A DNA stretch of 50,292 bases. It comes from Paraburkholderia diazotrophica (GTDB taxonomy: Bacteria; Pseudomonadota; Gammaproteobacteria; Burkholderiales; Burkholderiaceae). Each line of letters opens with the position of its first letter. The stretch's first letter is position 1. Location: contig NZ_FNYE01000051.1 of the NCBI RefSeq assembly GCF_900108945.1, forward strand, positions 1 through 50,292. Reading direction: 5' to 3'. The notes beneath the pieces were generated by a model that did not search any database, had not been told where the DNA came from, and saw nothing but the letters and a program-made list of their open reading frames with translations. Made by a program: the position numbers and the translations under genes. Below, piece after piece: positions 18,211 to 26,916 of this stretch.

Positions 18211-18823
18211 GCTCGTTGCGATATTTACTTTGGCTGCATCAACTAGTGCATTCGCGGTAACGCCATCGCTATTTGGAAGTTGCGACAGCGACGGTGAGTG
18301 CTCCGCCATTTTCAACCGCTCATTGCCGGAAGTGAAAGCGCTCTGTGGCGAGCGGACCGCATCTGTGGCATGGGTAAAGGATTCCAGGGCCCTTTTATTG
18401 CAGTGCGTGAGTTCCGCGACTGATCAAGAAGACAACGTGAACTATCTAATCAATGGGCGCGACGTTGTGGGCCTGAACTATGGTCGTTACGTAAAAATCA
18501 GCTTCCTGCAACAAAACCCCGCGACATCGGTACCTGACAAGTTTGGCAGTGTGCCAGTTTGCACCCCAGCGAACGTGGAGAAACTACATACGAGCGCATT
18601 CGTGCTACTGGATAAGCGACCGGGTGAGTCTGGTGCTTCCGATTGCTACGACGTTACGTATTTGAGCACATCGAGTGATGGTGTTCGATTGGATACCAAT
18701 GCGGGGACCGTGAGGGCTACCGACAGAGCCCATTTTTCGGGACGCGTCTCTAATCGAACGCGACAGCGTGTCGAAAGGCTAATTCAGTTATTCCAAACGT
18801 GGCACGACCCAAAGCCGAACTAA
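18188..18823 (+). CDS. Exported protein, candidate second immunity protein
   Basis: A 211-residue protein with a signal peptide (MHMFVKSRLVAIFTLAASTS then AFA, cleavage before VTPSLFG). The mature part is cysteine-rich (GSCDSDGEC, ALCGER, LLLQCVSS, VPVCTP, SDCYDV), fitting disulfides in the periplasm. No known domain. The starts at 18182, 18188 and 18194 are all in frame; 18188 is preferred because AGGA (18179-18182) is spaced five bases from it. It overlaps the truncated lysozyme-like frame, the same arrangement as the first effector and partner. Immunity is an inference from position and predicted export. Confidence 0.65.
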   Translation: MHMFVKSRLVAIFTLAASTSAFAVTPSLFGSCDSDGECSAIFNRSLPEVKALCGERTASVAWVKDSRALLLQCVSSATDQEDNVNYLINGRDVVGLNYGRYVKISFLQQNPATSVPDKFGSVPVCTPANVEKLHTSAFVLLDKRPGESGASDCYDVTYLSTSSDGVRLDTNAGTVRATDRAHFSGRVSNRTRQRVERLIQLFQTWHDPKPN

Positions 18824-18895
18824 GATTTCCAGTGAACTCTTGTTTGATATGAACCGGAGAGCGTCACCTTTTGAGGGTGGTATTTTGGGCGAATA

Positions 18896-18967
18896 CTGAT
18901 GTTTGATCCGCGAAAACGGACACCTTCTTTTCAAGAGGAGATGTCCGTTTTCGCGGGTCAACATCAG
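18896..18967. repeat. 26-base near-perfect inverted repeat, possible IS-end scar or terminator
   Basis: Arms at 18896-18922 and 18942-18967 share CCGCGAAAACGGACA and ATGTT cores, with a 19-base spacer, and begin TGATG / end CATCA. TG...CA ends of this kind resemble the termini of IS21- or IS3-type elements, so this may be two fused IS ends with the inside lost. It also sits between convergent genes, where it could stop transcription from both sides. Confidence 0.6.
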
Positions 18968-18985
18968 TCATCAATTGCGTAACTC

Positions 18986-20476
18986 TCAATACGCCTTAGT
19001 CGTCACTTCCCGCTTGCCCCGCACGATCTCATCGCCGGCATTCGGCGACAACCGCCTGGTAACGGGAATCGATGCGAACGAACACAACCCGACCACCAGA
19101 AACGCCGGCCAGAAATCCGACCACTGCAGCGCCGAATGACCGTGCAACGCCCGCGTGATCTGCAGCACGATGCCCGCAACCGTCACGCCGAGACCGAGCG
19201 AAATCTGCTGCACGACACTGCCGAGGCTCGTCGCGCGGCCCACGTCGCGGCTTTCGATCTCGGCGTAAGTCATCGAATTGAGGCTCGTAAACTGCAGCGC
19301 CGGGAAGAAGCCGCCAAGCAGCACGATGACCCAGATGAGCCACGTCGGCGTGCCCGGAAAGAACACGCCGCACGCGGCAATCGCGATGCCCGAACAGGCG
19401 GCGTTGTACATCAGCACCGTGCGAAAGCCATAGCGGCGCAATACGGTGGCCGCAAGCGTGCGCATGAAAATGCCGCCGAACGCCGACGCGCAGGTGATCA
19501 GCCCCGATTCGAACGCGCTCATGCCGAGCCCCTCCTGCAGCACGAGCGGCAGCAGAAACGGCACGGCGCCCAGTCCGATCCGAAACAGCGATCCGCCGAG
19601 CACGCTCGCCTGGAACGTCGGTACGCGGAAAAAACGCAGATCGAGCAGCGGACGCTCGGCACGTCGTGCATACAGCACATAGATGCCGAGCATCGCCGCG
19701 CCGACGAGCGTCATCATGACGGCAGTGGTGCCCGTCACGAGCTCGCCGTCGGTGAGCGACAGCCCCAGCAGGAACAGCGACGCGCCGCCCGCCGACAGAA
19801 TGAAGCCCGTCCAGTCGAGCGGTCCGGGATGCGGCTCGCGCGTGTTCGCGATGTACTTGTTCGTGAGCCAGATGCCGAGAATGCCGACGGGAATGTTGAT
19901 GAAGAAAATCAGCCGCCAGTGCAGATACGTCGTAATGAAGCCGCCGAGCAGCGGCCCCGCCGCGGGCCCGAGCATCGCGGGCACGCTCAGATAGTTCATC
20001 GCGCGCACGTACTCGGAGCGGTCCACGACGCGGAAGATGATGATGCGCCCGACGGGCACCATCATCGCGCCGCCCACGCCCTGAATGAAGCGCGCCACCG
20101 TGAACGGCGCGAGCGACGTCGACGCCGCGCACAGCAGCGAGCCGACGACGAAGATGCCGATGGCCGTGCGGAACACCGAGCGCGCGCCGAAGCGGTCGGC
20201 AAGCCATCCGCAGACGGGGATGAACACGCCGAGCCCGAGCACGTAGCTGGTGACGGCGATTTTCAGCGTGACGGGGTCCCGGCCGAACGCGCGCGCCATT
20301 TCCGGCAGCGCAGTGACGATGACATTAGCATCGACGCTCTCCATGAACATCGCGCAGGCGACGATGATGGGAGCGGTAAAAGCCTTGAGGGCAGGCGGCA
20401 CGGGCGGCGAGCGATGTAAGTGACCGCTGATTATTGCATAGCCCGTCCCGCAAACGCCACGACGTTGCAGTTGCAA
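18986..20476 (-). CDS. MFS transporter, DHA2 (EmrB/QacA) drug-efflux family
   Basis: A 496-residue inner-membrane proton antiporter with about 14 hydrophobic segments. Family marks are MESVDANVIVTALPEMARAF in segment 1, GWLADRFGARSVFRTAIG (motif A) and VGRIIIFRVVDRSEYVRAM, and the MLGPAAGPLLGGFI motif C of exporters. Such proteins export drugs or metabolites. The start is uncertain: the frame begins at a TTG (20476) with a GTG at 20401 as alternative, neither with a clear ribosome site; the protein must begin before residue 30. It is the first core gene right of the toxin islet and has no adaptor (EmrA) gene next to it. Confidence 0.88.
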   Translation of the reverse strand: MQLQRRGVCGTGYAIISGHLHRSPPVPPALKAFTAPIIVACAMFMESVDANVIVTALPEMARAFGRDPVTLKIAVTSYVLGLGVFIPVCGWLADRFGARSVFRTAIGIFVVGSLLCAASTSLAPFTVARFIQGVGGAMMVPVGRIIIFRVVDRSEYVRAMNYLSVPAMLGPAAGPLLGGFITTYLHWRLIFFINIPVGILGIWLTNKYIANTREPHPGPLDWTGFILSAGGASLFLLGLSLTDGELVTGTTAVMMTLVGAAMLGIYVLYARRAERPLLDLRFFRVPTFQASVLGGSLFRIGLGAVPFLLPLVLQEGLGMSAFESGLITCASAFGGIFMRTLAATVLRRYGFRTVLMYNAACSGIAIAACGVFFPGTPTWLIWVIVLLGGFFPALQFTSLNSMTYAEIESRDVGRATSLGSVVQQISLGLGVTVAGIVLQITRALHGHSALQWSDFWPAFLVVGLCSFASIPVTRRLSPNAGDEIVRGKREVTTKAY

Positions 20477-20485
20477 CGATGCGGC

Positions 20486-21298
20486 TTACAACACGGCAAG
20501 CCAGCCGCCGTCGACGTAGATGATCTGCCCGTTCACATAGCTCGATGCCGCCGACGCCAGATAGACGGCCGTGCCGACCAGTTCTTCCGGCTTGCCCCAG
20601 CGCTGCGCGGGGTTGCTGCTCTTCACCCACGCATCGAACGATGCATTGGCGACGAGGGGCGCGTTCATATCGGTGAGGATGTAGCCGGGGCCGATCGCGT
20701 TCGCCTGAATGTCGTGCGCGGCCCACTCGGCGCTCATCGCGCGCGTGAGCATCTTGATGCCGCCCTTGGCCGCCGTGTACGCGCCGACCGTCGCGCGCGC
20801 CGCTTCGCTCGTCAGCGAGCCGATGTTGATGATCTTGCCGCCCGCGCCGCGCGCGATCATCCGCCGCGCCGCCTCTCTTCCGACGATGAACGCCGCCGTG
20901 AGATTCGTGTCGATCACGCGCTGCCAGTCCGCGAGCTTCAGGTCGACGAGCGGCTGCCGGAACTGGATGCCCGCATTGTTGACGAGAATGTCGACGTCGA
21001 TGCCCTCGCTGTCCCAGTGCTCGAATGCGGCGCTGACGGCGGCTTCGTCGGTGACGTCGAATGCGCGGCCGATCACTCGATCGGTCGTGCCGCCATTTGA
21101 ACGGCCGCTCGCGCGCTGCGTATCGGGCAGTTTCGCATTGAGCGCGGCGACGGCATCCGCGACGGCCTGCTCGCGCGTGCCGTTGATGATCACGCGCGCG
21201 CCCGCCTGCGCGAGTCCTTCGGCGAGCGCAAGGCCGATGCCGCGGGTCGAGCCCGTCACGAGAGCCGTGCGTCCATCGAGATCGAAAAGTGACGGCAT
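20486..21298 (-). CDS. Short-chain dehydrogenase, gluconate 5-dehydrogenase-like
   Basis: A 270-residue SDR, closest by eye to gluconate 5-dehydrogenase and related 3-oxoacyl reductase-like enzymes. Motifs: TGSTRGIGLALA, NNAGIQFRQPLVDL, the catalytic INIGSLTSEA with Y-x-x-x-K in AYTAAKGGIKML, and GYILTDMN. An unusual stretch of about 17 residues (TQRASGRSNGGTTDRVIG) is inserted between the second helix and the conserved FDVTDEAAV strand, making it longer than standard relatives. Start 21298 is preceded by AAGGA on the minus strand. It is only nine bases upstream of the MFS gene on the same strand, so they may be co-transcribed. Confidence 0.85.
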   Translation of the reverse strand: MPSLFDLDGRTALVTGSTRGIGLALAEGLAQAGARVIINGTREQAVADAVAALNAKLPDTQRASGRSNGGTTDRVIGRAFDVTDEAAVSAAFEHWDSEGIDVDILVNNAGIQFRQPLVDLKLADWQRVIDTNLTAAFIVGREAARRMIARGAGGKIINIGSLTSEAARATVGAYTAAKGGIKMLTRAMSAEWAAHDIQANAIGPGYILTDMNAPLVANASFDAWVKSSNPAQRWGKPEELVGTAVYLASAASSYVNGQIIYVDGGWLAVL

Positions 21299-21598
21299 GC
21301 GGGTTCCTTCCTGCATAGGGTGATGGGGCGATGAGGCGAGGGGGTGATCCCGCAGGATAACGCGATAGTCCGCTGCGATGCAGCGTGCGCGGCATCGGCT
21401 CGCGGCGCGCACGTGGCCTGAATGGGGTGCTGGCATCCCATCATCGGGGATTTTGCGCGGACGTAATGGATCAAACATGAGACGGCGTTGCCGATGCGGG
21501 CTGCCGTGGCCGGGAAAGGGCGCTGATGGGTCGTGCAGCGCGGCATCGCCCACCGTGGCACGCCTGTCGATGAGGGCGTGAGCCCGGCGGAGTGCATC

Positions 21599-21838
21599 AT
21601 GAACGATCTGCGCGAGAAGCGAAACGAGACGCTTGGCATCACCGTATTTATCGTCGTCGTCGTGTGGTTGCTGATTGCGACGATCCTGTACAACTCGATC
21701 ACCGAAAAGCGTGGTTACAAGCTCGATAATTCCGCGGCTGTGACGGCGTCTGCTGCATCGGCCGTGGCCGCAGCGGCCGCGGCGGCGAACGCGGCAGCGA
21801 ATGAGGGCGCGAATAAGGCCAAGGGCGCGTCGCAGTGA
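21599..21838 (+). CDS. Small single-span membrane protein, Ala-rich tail
   Basis: A 79-residue protein: a charged head (MNDLREKRNETLG), one transmembrane helix (about residues 14-33, ITVFIVVVVWLLIATILY), then a hydrophilic KRGYKLDNS segment and an Ala/Asn-rich tail that should form a helix. Start 21599 has CGGAG at 21587-21591. Orientation by the positive-inside rule is ambiguous. No family recognised. Confidence 0.65.
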   Translation: MNDLREKRNETLGITVFIVVVVWLLIATILYNSITEKRGYKLDNSAAVTASAASAVAAAAAAANAAANEGANKAKGASQ

Positions 21839-21916
21839 AAATCCGTGCCGGACGGAAGACCTACGCGAATTCAAGTGCGCATTTCCTGCGCTGCGAACGA
21901 AGCCCCGAATGGTCCG

Positions 21917-22306
21917 CTATGCGCGCGACGCCGAAGCGGACGAGCGCTTGCTGTCCGCATGACCGATGTGATGCCGCGCATATTCGATCGCTTCGATCAG
22001 CACAGGCGCGATCTCGCCGACCCGTTCGCGCGGAATCCGTATCTCGACCCATTCGCGCATCGCCGAGCGCCCGTACGGTTGAAACGCGAATGCGCGTCCC
22101 GCGTCGACGAGCATCGCGGCGCGTTCGGCGGGCAGCTTGATGCCGATCCCGCTGCCGTACACACAACACGCCAGATGCGAGCCGACGAACACAGCCGGGC
22201 AGCCGAACATCGCGCCCTTGCGCACGGAAGGGTCCTTGTCGTGGACGCATGCGAACACCGCTTCGAACAGTCCGACATCGTGCAAGAGTCTTGGCTCTGT
22301 TTTCAT
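21917..22306 (-). CDS. TfoX N-terminal domain family protein
   Basis: A 129-residue stand-alone TfoX_N-type domain. Marks are KGAMFGCPAVFVGSHLACCV, followed by IGIKLPAERAAMLV and the FQPYGRSAMREWVEI end of the domain. Lacks the C-terminal helical half of true competence regulators, so a link to competence is not implied. Start 22306 has CAGGAGAA upstream on the minus strand; the longer frame from 22414 adds unconserved sequence. Cytosolic, function unknown. Confidence 0.75.
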   Translation of the reverse strand: MKTEPRLLHDVGLFEAVFACVHDKDPSVRKGAMFGCPAVFVGSHLACCVYGSGIGIKLPAERAAMLVDAGRAFAFQPYGRSAMREWVEIRIPRERVGEIAPVLIEAIEYARHHIGHADSKRSSASASRA

Positions 22307-22457
22307 CGCGATTCTCCTGATATCGGCATGCAGCGCGAAACTGCTGTCGCGCCGCATCGCCTGTCGAAAAGCGTCCGCGTGTTCTGTTCTGTATGTTCGC
22401 GTCTGTTTGCACACCGTCGTGCGGCCCGTGCGCCAGCGTAAAGCAGATTACGCGCTT

Positions 22458-22784
22458 TCACGGAACGTCGCCGCCGAGCACCTCGAATTCGACGGGGCAG
22501 CGCGTATAGAAGAGCGGCACGCCGCCGTGCCGCAAGCGATCGAGCAGCGCATCGACGCGCGCGTCGTCGCCCGCGAGCGTGACGGCGCGCGGCTGGTCGG
22601 CGAGTTCGAGAAAACGCGCGGCGTGATATTTGCCGTGCACGTCGATGCATTCGCTGATTTCGATGACCGTCGCGCCGTGAAGGCCCGCCTGCTGCGCCTC
22701 GTCGAGTATCCAGTCGACGGTATTCTTGTGGTGCTTGCACGGGCCGGTGGTTGCCGCGTAGACGGTTAGCTGGCTGCCTTGCAT
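22458..22784 (-). CDS. DUF190 family protein
   Basis: A 108-residue protein of the DUF190 family, small ferredoxin-fold proteins related to PII-like regulators in structure. MQGSQLTVYA at the start and GLHGATVIEISECIDVHGKYH in the middle are recognisable. DUF190 genes often sit next to fluoride exporter crcB genes, but there is none here. GGGAG precedes the start on the minus strand. Confidence 0.75.
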   Translation of the reverse strand: MQGSQLTVYAATTGPCKHHKNTVDWILDEAQQAGLHGATVIEISECIDVHGKYHAARFLELADQPRAVTLAGDDARVDALLDRLRHGGVPLFYTRCPVEFEVLGGDVP

Positions 22785-23002
22785 CGCCGACTCCCTGCGC
22801 GTCGCGCTGACGGATGCAAAACATTATCGCGCTGCGCGCGGCGGCGCGACAGTCCTGCAAGAGCGACGCCCATTGCAGCAGTTGACGCACGCAAGCGGAT
22901 GCCGCAGCGCGTCATCCATCGCCGTGTTCTCCGACCCGCGCATTTACTCGTGCGCGAGCGCGTCGTTCACAATGAAGCGCTTCGATACTGCGGGTTGCCG
23001 AC

Positions 23003-23377
23003 ATGACCGACAACAAAACGGATGACGTGCGCGATGCGCGCGTCGATTGGGTTGCGCGGCTCGATGCGATCGTCAGCGTGCACGAGGGCGATGTGCCGCG
23101 CTATCACACAGGCAAGTGGCGCAACGCGTTCCCGTTCGAAGGCTTCACGGAACTCGAAGAGCGGCACATGCCCCATGGACACACAGGCTCCATCGAGGAT
23201 GTAATCGTGAAGCGCGTGCATTCGACGAGCTTCATTCTCGCGTTGCCGCCCGACGAATGGGCCGAAGTGGAAGGTGAGGTGCGCGCGCTGATCGCATCGG
23301 AGCCCGCGCTGGCGTCACGCGATGTCGTGACGGTGCCCTACGTGACCCGTGCGGTTCGCGCGACGCGGTTTAACTGA
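23003..23377 (+). pseudogene. Remnant of a class I SAM-dependent methyltransferase (C-terminal half only)
   Basis: The 124-residue frame matches only the C-terminal part of UbiE-like class I methyltransferases: VRDARVDWVARLDAIV corresponds to the usual WN(L/V)RD..V.W segment, followed by GKWRNAF, VIVKRVHSTSFILALP and a VRALI helix. The Rossmann half with the SAM-binding GxGxG is absent, and the first eight residues (MTDNKTDD) have replaced it. An N-terminal half cannot be found upstream in any frame before the DUF190 gene. Most likely a decayed gene; it could still be translated as a short protein. Confidence 0.55.
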
Positions 23378-23452
23378 AGGGCTCGGCTGAAGGCATCGAC
23401 CACGACGCGATCGACAGAAACAGGCGCTTGCGGGCGGCGCGAAACGCGCTGC

Positions 23453-24034
23453 CTAGTGCTTGCGCACGAGCGCATCGACGAGCGCGAACGCCGTCTGCCT
23501 GAGCTTCTTCGGGTCGCCGTAGACGCGCTCCATCACGGCGATGCCGCGCGTCGTCGTCACGATCAGGCTGGCCGCCTGCTGCGGCGGCAGCGTCAGCTGC
23601 GCGCGCGCTTCCTTCGTGTCGAGCACGGACAGCAGCGCCGCCTCGAGCGCGTCGAGCATGGTCTGCAAAGCCTCGCGCAGACGCGGCGACTCCGGCTCGA
23701 TCTCGACGGCCGTCTTCGTCGACAGACAGCCGCGCGTCGGCGAGCCTTGCGTGATCGAACGGATCGCGAACGTGAAGAACGACGTCAGCGCGTCGTGCAG
23801 ATCGGGCTTGTCGAGCGCCTTGCGCGCATCGGCAACGAAACGCTCTGCGTAGCGCTCGAATACGCGCATGAAGATCTCTTCCTTGTCGCCGTATGCGTTG
23901 TACAGCGAGCCGCGCTGCACGCCCGTGGCCTCGGCGAGATCCAGCATCGATGTCGCGCGATAGCCCTTGCGCCAGAAGACGTCCAGCGCGTGCACGAACG
24001 CGTCGTCTTCGTTGAATTGACGAACTCCTGCCAT
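23453..24034 (-). CDS. TetR family transcriptional regulator
   Basis: A 193-residue one-component repressor. The N-terminal helix-turn-helix is RATSMLDLAEATGVQRGSLYNAYGDKEEIF (about residues 26-55, shown here as segments RATSMLDLAEATGV and QRGSLYNAYGDKEEIF), with a ligand-binding C-terminal domain carrying GCLSTKTAVEIEPESPRLRE. The FVHALDVFWRKGYRATSM opening is typical of the AcrR/NemR-type group. Start 24034 follows GAGGGA. It is downstream of and co-directional with the ligase gene, with 102 bases between; its target is not apparent. Confidence 0.88.
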   Translation of the reverse strand: MAGVRQFNEDDAFVHALDVFWRKGYRATSMLDLAEATGVQRGSLYNAYGDKEEIFMRVFERYAERFVADARKALDKPDLHDALTSFFTFAIRSITQGSPTRGCLSTKTAVEIEPESPRLREALQTMLDALEAALLSVLDTKEARAQLTLPPQQAASLIVTTTRGIAVMERVYGDPKKLRQTAFALVDALVRKH

Positions 24035-24136
24035 GTTTTCCCTCAATCTCAGTCGTGGAATGGCTCGAGACGTTATTTTGACATCAATGGCTAGAATGCA
24101 CAAAAAGACGCGTCCGGCATGCTGCCGTGGATGCGA

Positions 24137-25816
24137 TCAGCGCGCGCGCTCGTCGATGAAGCCTTTGAGCATCGTCAGCGTATCGGCGTCGTCGATGTGC
24201 TTGTCGGTGCGCCAGCGCAGCATGCGCGGAAAGCGCACGGCCACACCCGATTTGTGGCGCGGGCTCGCCTGAATGCCTTCGAAGCCGATCTCGAACACGA
24301 GTGTCGGCGTGACGCTGCGGACGGGGCCGAACTTCTCGACGGTCGTCCTGCGCACGATCGCATCGACCTCGCGCATCTCTTCGTCGGTGAGCCCCGAGTA
24401 CGCCTTCGCGAACGGCACGAGCGTGCGTACGCCATCGGCTTCGTCCCAGACGGCGAACGTGAAATCGGTGTAGAGGCTCGCGCGTCGACCGTGGCCGCGC
24501 TGCGCATAGATCAGCACGGCATCGATCGAATACGGATCGATCTTCCACTTCCACCAGGTGCCCGACGCTTTCGTGCGGCCCACGCCGTACATCGACGCGC
24601 GATCTTTCAACATCAGACCTTCGACGCCGCGCTCGCGGCTTTCGTCACGCAGCGCGGCGAGGGCAGTCCAGTCGCTCGCGACGACGAGGGGCGACACGCG
24701 CAGCAGATCCTTCGCGAGCGTATTCGCGAGACGGGCCGCGAGCGCGTCGAGTTGCTCGCGCCGCTGCTGCAACGGCTGCATGCGCAGATCGTTGCCGTTC
24801 GCTTCGAGCAGATCGTAGGCGAGGAACGCGGCGGGCGATTCGGCGAGCACGCGCTTCGTCAGCGACTTGCGCGTGATGCGCGGTTGCAGCCGCGCGAACG
24901 GCAGCGGCGCGAGCGCGTCGGGTTCCCACGCGAGAATCTCGCCGTCGAGCACATAGCCATCGGGCAGCGCTTCGCCCAACGCGACGACTTCGGGGAAGCG
25001 GTCGGTGATCAGGTCTTCGCCGCGCGACCAGAGCCACACGCGGCCATCGCGCTTCACGACCTGCGCGCGGATGCCGTCCCACTTCCATTCGGCGAACCAC
25101 GACGAAGGGTCGCCGAGCGTCGATGGATCGGCCTGCAACGGATGCGCGAGAAAGAACGGATACGGCAGCCCGCGTTCGCTTTCGTGCAGCACGCGCGTGG
25201 CCTCGGCGTCGTCGTGCGTGCCGCGCTCGGGCGCGATCAGCCGCAGATAGCGCGCAGCATCGGGCGGCTGGCTCGAATCGGTCCAGCCGACCATGCGCTG
25301 CGCGATCAGCTTGTGATCGACGCCCGCGACATCCGCGAGCGCGCGCACGACGAGCTGACGCGCGACGCCGACGCGAAACCCGCCGCCGATCAGCTTCGTC
25401 AACAGAAAGCGCCCGCTCCAGTCGAGCTCGTCCCAGTACGCGGGGAGCCGTTCGCCCAACGTTTCGGGCGACGCGCCGCGCAGCGTCAGAATGCGTTCTT
25501 CGATCCATTGCGTGAGGCCGAGCTCGGACGTGCGTTCGGCAGGCGGCAGCACATGCGCGATGGTCTCGGCCAGATCGCCGACGGCCTGGTACGACTCTTC
25601 GAACAGCCACTCGGGCAAGCCCGCGCGCGTACGCGCGATCTCGGTGAGCAGCCGCGTCGGCACGGACTGGCGCGGCTTGCCGCCGGCGAGAAAATACGAG
25701 GCCCACGCGGCGTCCTCGGGCGGCGCAGCGGAGAAATAGGCGATCAGCGCGTCGAGCTTGTCGCGCGTCGATGTCGTCGCGTCGAGCGCCGCATAGAGCG
25801 AGGCGAAGCGCTTCAT
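24137..25816 (-). CDS. ATP-dependent DNA ligase (ligase-exonuclease pair)
   Basis: A 559-residue ATP-dependent DNA ligase with N-terminal DNA-binding, nucleotidyltransferase and OB-fold domains. The active-site lysine is in EWKWDGIRAQVV (K-x-D-G); motif III-like DGEILAWEP and motif V VEGLMLKDRASMY/WWKWK follow. These ligases act with an MBL-fold exonuclease and usually a helicase of the Lhr type in DNA damage response. The start codon overlaps the stop of the exonuclease gene by four bases (ATGA), so the two are co-translated. No helicase or PdeM-type gene is in the window. Confidence 0.93.
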   Translation of the reverse strand: MKRFASLYAALDATTSTRDKLDALIAYFSAAPPEDAAWASYFLAGGKPRQSVPTRLLTEIARTRAGLPEWLFEESYQAVGDLAETIAHVLPPAERTSELGLTQWIEERILTLRGASPETLGERLPAYWDELDWSGRFLLTKLIGGGFRVGVARQLVVRALADVAGVDHKLIAQRMVGWTDSSQPPDAARYLRLIAPERGTHDDAEATRVLHESERGLPYPFFLAHPLQADPSTLGDPSSWFAEWKWDGIRAQVVKRDGRVWLWSRGEDLITDRFPEVVALGEALPDGYVLDGEILAWEPDALAPLPFARLQPRITRKSLTKRVLAESPAAFLAYDLLEANGNDLRMQPLQQRREQLDALAARLANTLAKDLLRVSPLVVASDWTALAALRDESRERGVEGLMLKDRASMYGVGRTKASGTWWKWKIDPYSIDAVLIYAQRGHGRRASLYTDFTFAVWDEADGVRTLVPFAKAYSGLTDEEMREVDAIVRRTTVEKFGPVRSVTPTLVFEIGFEGIQASPRHKSGVAVRFPRMLRWRTDKHIDDADTLTMLKGFIDERAR

Positions 25817-26916
25817 GATGCGTCGCGCTCCGCTGTATTCGTTGCGCCTGTTGTGCTCGCGACATCCGCGGTTACGGCAGTGTCCGCTTCGTTGCCGGCG
25901 GCTGCGTCTGCTTCAACTGCATCGTCGCCGTACTCCGTTGCGAACGCATCCGCTTCGAGGCCCTGTTCGCGCAGCCAGCGGACCATCGGCTCGACTTGCC
26001 CGTGCGTGACGATCACGCGGCGCGCGCCCGTCGCGGCGATGGCCGTTTGCAGCGCAGGCCAGTCGGCATGATCGGACAGCACGAAACCTCGATCGACGCC
26101 GCGTCGACGGCGCGTGCCGCGCAGACGCATCCAGCCCGACGCGAAAGCATCGCTATAGTCGCCGAAGCGCCGCAGCCACGCGCTGCCCTGCGCCGATGGC
26201 GGCGCGATCATGAGCGCCTGGCGGAACACTTCCTTGTTGCGCGCGGGAATCTCGCCGACCAGCCGCACAGGCGGCAACGCGACGCCCGCCGCGCGATACG
26301 CGCGATTCAGCGGCTCGATGGCGCCATGGCAGAAGATCGGCCCGATGCCCGCATCGACGCTCGCCAGAATGCGCTGCGCCTTGCCGAACGAATAGCAGAA
26401 CAGCACGGATGCGCGGCCCGTCGCCGCGTTGTGACGCCACCAGCTATCGATGCCGTCGAACACGGCTTGCGGCGCGTCCCAGCGATAGATGGGCAGACCG
26501 AATGTGGACTCCGTGATGAACGTGTCGCAACGCACGGGCTCGAATGGCGCGCAGGTCGGATCGCGGTCGAGCTTGTAGTCGCCGGATGCGACCCACACTT
26601 CGCCGCGATATTCGACGCGCACCTGTGCCGAGCCCAGCACGTGTCCCGCCGGATGCAGCGACACCTGCACGCCGCCGATCGCGATGCGCTCGCCATACGG
26701 CAGCGTGCGCAACGAGATGTCGGGCAGGCGCGATTGCAGCACGCGCGCGCCGGGTTCGGCCGCCAGATAGTGCGCATGCCCGGCACGCGCGTGATCCGAG
26801 TGCGCATGCGTGATGACCGCGCGCTCGACGGGTCGCCACGGATCGATATGAAAGTCGCCTTGAGGGCAGTACAGGCCCTCGGGACGCGCGACGATCAGAT
26901 CCGTTTGTTGAGTCAA
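25813..26916 (-). CDS. Ligase-associated DNA exonuclease (MBL fold)
   Basis: A 367-residue metallo-beta-lactamase/beta-CASP type nuclease of the ligase-associated family. Metal-binding HAHSDHA (HxHxDH) is at about residues 37-43, with HPAGHVLGSAQV and GDYKLDRDPTCAPFEP later, and a late FVLSDHADWPAL. It is thought to trim DNA ends before sealing by the partner ligase. It lies immediately upstream of and overlapping the ligase gene. An Ala/Asp-rich tail of about 40 residues is low complexity. Confidence 0.92.
   Translation of the reverse strand: MTQQTDLIVARPEGLYCPQGDFHIDPWRPVERAVITHAHSDHARAGHAHYLAAEPGARVLQSRLPDISLRTLPYGERIAIGGVQVSLHPAGHVLGSAQVRVEYRGEVWVASGDYKLDRDPTCAPFEPVRCDTFITESTFGLPIYRWDAPQAVFDGIDSWWRHNAATGRASVLFCYSFGKAQRILASVDAGIGPIFCHGAIEPLNRAYRAAGVALPPVRLVGEIPARNKEVFRQALMIAPPSAQGSAWLRRFGDYSDAFASGWMRLRGTRRRRGVDRGFVLSDHADWPALQTAIAATGARRVIVTHGQVEPMVRWLREQGLEADAFATEYGDDAVEADAAAGNEADTAVTADVASTTGATNTAERDAS

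Noticed and set aside
19136..20419. A 427-codon frame antisense to the MFS gene
   Set aside because: Arg/His/Asp-rich shadow without membrane segments or motifs; the MFS reading has transmembrane helices and motif A/C.
23453..24034. TetR as repressor of the DNA ligase operon
   Set aside because: It is downstream in the same direction and no palindrome is visible before the exonuclease start. Not supported.
24119..26071. A 650-codon open frame antisense to the ligase and exonuclease
   Set aside because: The opposite strand carries conserved motifs of both enzymes; GC-rich codon use opens long antisense frames here. The product is Arg/Ala-rich with no recognisable domain.
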